In this document: positions 28,325-29,356 of the stretch, piece by piece
Position numbering within the stretch: position 1 is the stretch's first letter
Layout of the letters: each line of letters starts with the position of its first letter
Source: Apostichopus californicus
Lineage: Eukaryota > Echinodermata > Holothuroidea > Aspidochirotida > Stichopodidae
Length of the DNA stretch: 29,356 nt
Direction of reading: 5' to 3'
Assembly (NCBI GenBank): GCA_020650975.1
Contig: JAIPMN010009989.1
Coordinates: forward strand, 1 to 29,356
The notes under the pieces: model-generated
The model's input: only the letters and a program-made list of their open reading frames with translations
Databases searched by the model: none
What the model was told of the DNA's origin: nothing
Program-made: the position numbers and the translations under genes

Positions 28325-28745
28325 ACGTCACTGCACTCAGTAGGTGTTTGTTTTGGTGTCGGCATTCAGCCATTAATTTGTTTCTTTTGTTAAGGGTGCA
28401 CAGGCCTGGCTTTAGTAGAATAAATACTTCTCGGCTATACATAGGTTGCATATTTTCGTTGTATGGACTGGCTTTTGTGGAAGGAGTGGGTTTTTGGGAA
28501 GCCATTGTCGACGATCTGTAGGAATTTTTGGCCTATATTGGTCTTCATGTTTTTATCGTAGGGTGGGTAGTACCTCGTGATATTTCGCTGTCTGTTTCCT
28601 CTTGGTTTTGTCTTCTTTGTTCGTATATAAGGTTGTAATCGTATCCGCTATCGTTCAATGCCCTTTGATATATGGGTTCAGCTGCATTAAGTTCTGCTTC
28701 TGATGAGGATATTTCCGACAGGTGCTGGTTAATGCCTTTTGGTAT
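28325..28745 (-). pseudogene. Broken retroelement fragment (RT-associated and GIY-YIG type C-terminus)
   Basis: On the minus strand, about 28745-28580 encodes INQHLSEISSSEAELNAAEP followed by IYQRALNDSGY. After a frameshift it reads RYYPPYDKNMKTNIGQKFL and VDNGFPKTHSFHK. These are the conserved words found between the reverse transcriptase and the endonuclease-like domain of a broad class of animal retroelements. It then jumps to a cysteine/lysine tail: CNLCIAEKYLF in one frame and TLNKRNKLMAECRHQNKHLL in another (about 28395-28330). The segment normally lying between (the GIY-YIG core) is absent. There are several frameshifts and stops, so it is a dead copy. The family assignment rests on recalled motifs. 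Confidence 0.65.
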
Positions 28746-28751
28746 GTTTTT

Positions 28752-29356
28752 AGCTCATACCAGCATGCTGGTGTGAGCTATTGTTACAGTGCGGCGTCTA
28801 TCACTCTATCACTCTATCACTCTATCCGTCAACAATTGGTAAAACCGCTCCCACTCGCACAGTGTTTAATGGAATTTCATGAAACTTGGACACAAGGACC
28901 ATTGGGTATAGGGCCATCAGAGATGGTCCGAAATTTGGGGTCAAAGGTCACTTGTGGGCCGTAATGGGCCATTTTGTGGAAATATGCAAAATGCTTCTTC
29001 TCCTACAGATTCTATGGTACAATGTTGAGGGTTTGTCACGATAGTACTATGGTAGTGTTACCATCAGGGTGTTCATGAATTTGAGATCAAAGATCATTTA
29101 GGGGTCTTTTGTGGCCCGGGCCACGGCCCTATATTTTCAAATTGCTGCCGTTCGTACAGTGTATGGCCAGTTATAATGAAACTTGGTCACAACGTTCCTC
29201 GGGATGAGGGTTACGAGGGGTGTTCGGAAAATTGAGGTCAAATGTCATTAGGGGGTCATCGGGGGTCATTCTTTGTAATATTTTCAAATATCTCAATCTC
29301 TTCAAGATTTTGATTGATCACATTCAAAGTTGAACTGATGATTGTTGGATTGTGTA
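28752..29356. repeat. Dispersed repeat opening with a 28-bp palindrome
   Basis: It starts with a near-perfect palindrome at 28752-28779 (centre CAGCATGCTG, arms AGCTCATAC and GTGTGAGCT). An 8-bp microsatellite follows (TCTATCAC, 28797-28827). Then come 'catgaaacttgg' and 'aatgaaacttggtcacaac' words and AGGTCA half-sites, including GGGTCAAAGGTCA at 28938-28950. 'gaggtcaaatgtcat' recurs near 29237. It runs to the window edge. The layout parallels the 1765-2630 element. I cannot assign a class; a Helitron-related non-autonomous element is one possibility. Confidence 0.6.

Noticed and set aside
28282..28521. 79-codon plus-strand open frame near the window end
   Set aside because: It is the shadow of the minus-strand retroelement fragment.

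Overview
The window is from an animal nuclear genome and holds one recognisable gene: nicotinate phosphoribosyltransferase (NAPRT), on the + strand. Twelve coding exons run from 179 to 26864, all bounded by AG acceptors and GT donors. They join without a frameshift or stop into exactly 520 codons that align along the human enzyme with a constant +1 residue offset across the catalytic region. A short last exon is expected, because human NAPRT continues about 20 residues further. The best candidate is 28205-28237; a weaker rival starts at 27283. The catalytic landmarks are present: the LLTDLYQ motif, [11 protein letters not shown], the GT.AHS histidine, the DTY aspartate, VRIDSGD and GIGT.

The organism is probably a marine invertebrate deuterostome, most likely an echinoderm, perhaps a sea cucumber. 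The protein is of ordinary animal type, the introns are kilobases long, and the introns carry AGGTCA-rich dispersed repeats of a kind I associate with echinoderm and related genomes. This placement is inference.

About 95% of the window is non-coding. Layout: exons 1-2 lie at the left edge. A 10.8 kb intron 2 then holds minisatellites, a tRNA-derived SINE, a ten-copy 105-bp satellite, and a decayed ~97-bp satellite interrupted by two MITEs with intact target-site duplications. Exons 3-4 follow, then intron 4 with a 20-copy, ~47-bp AT-rich palindromic array that repeats a splice-acceptor-like sequence on the gene's sense strand. Exons 5-7 come next, then intron 7 with a 145-bp AGGTCA repeat and a 22-bp minisatellite. 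Exons 8-12 are separated by smaller introns holding further inverted-repeat elements and a long pyrimidine tract. The right edge has a broken GIY-YIG-type retroelement fragment on the minus strand, abutting another dispersed repeat that opens with a 28-bp palindrome.

No tRNA or rRNA gene, CRISPR array, operon or second protein-coding gene is visible. The unusual content is repeat biology: decoy-acceptor-like satellites, simple repeats used as polypyrimidine tracts, and nuclear-receptor-like half-sites spread by a repeat family.
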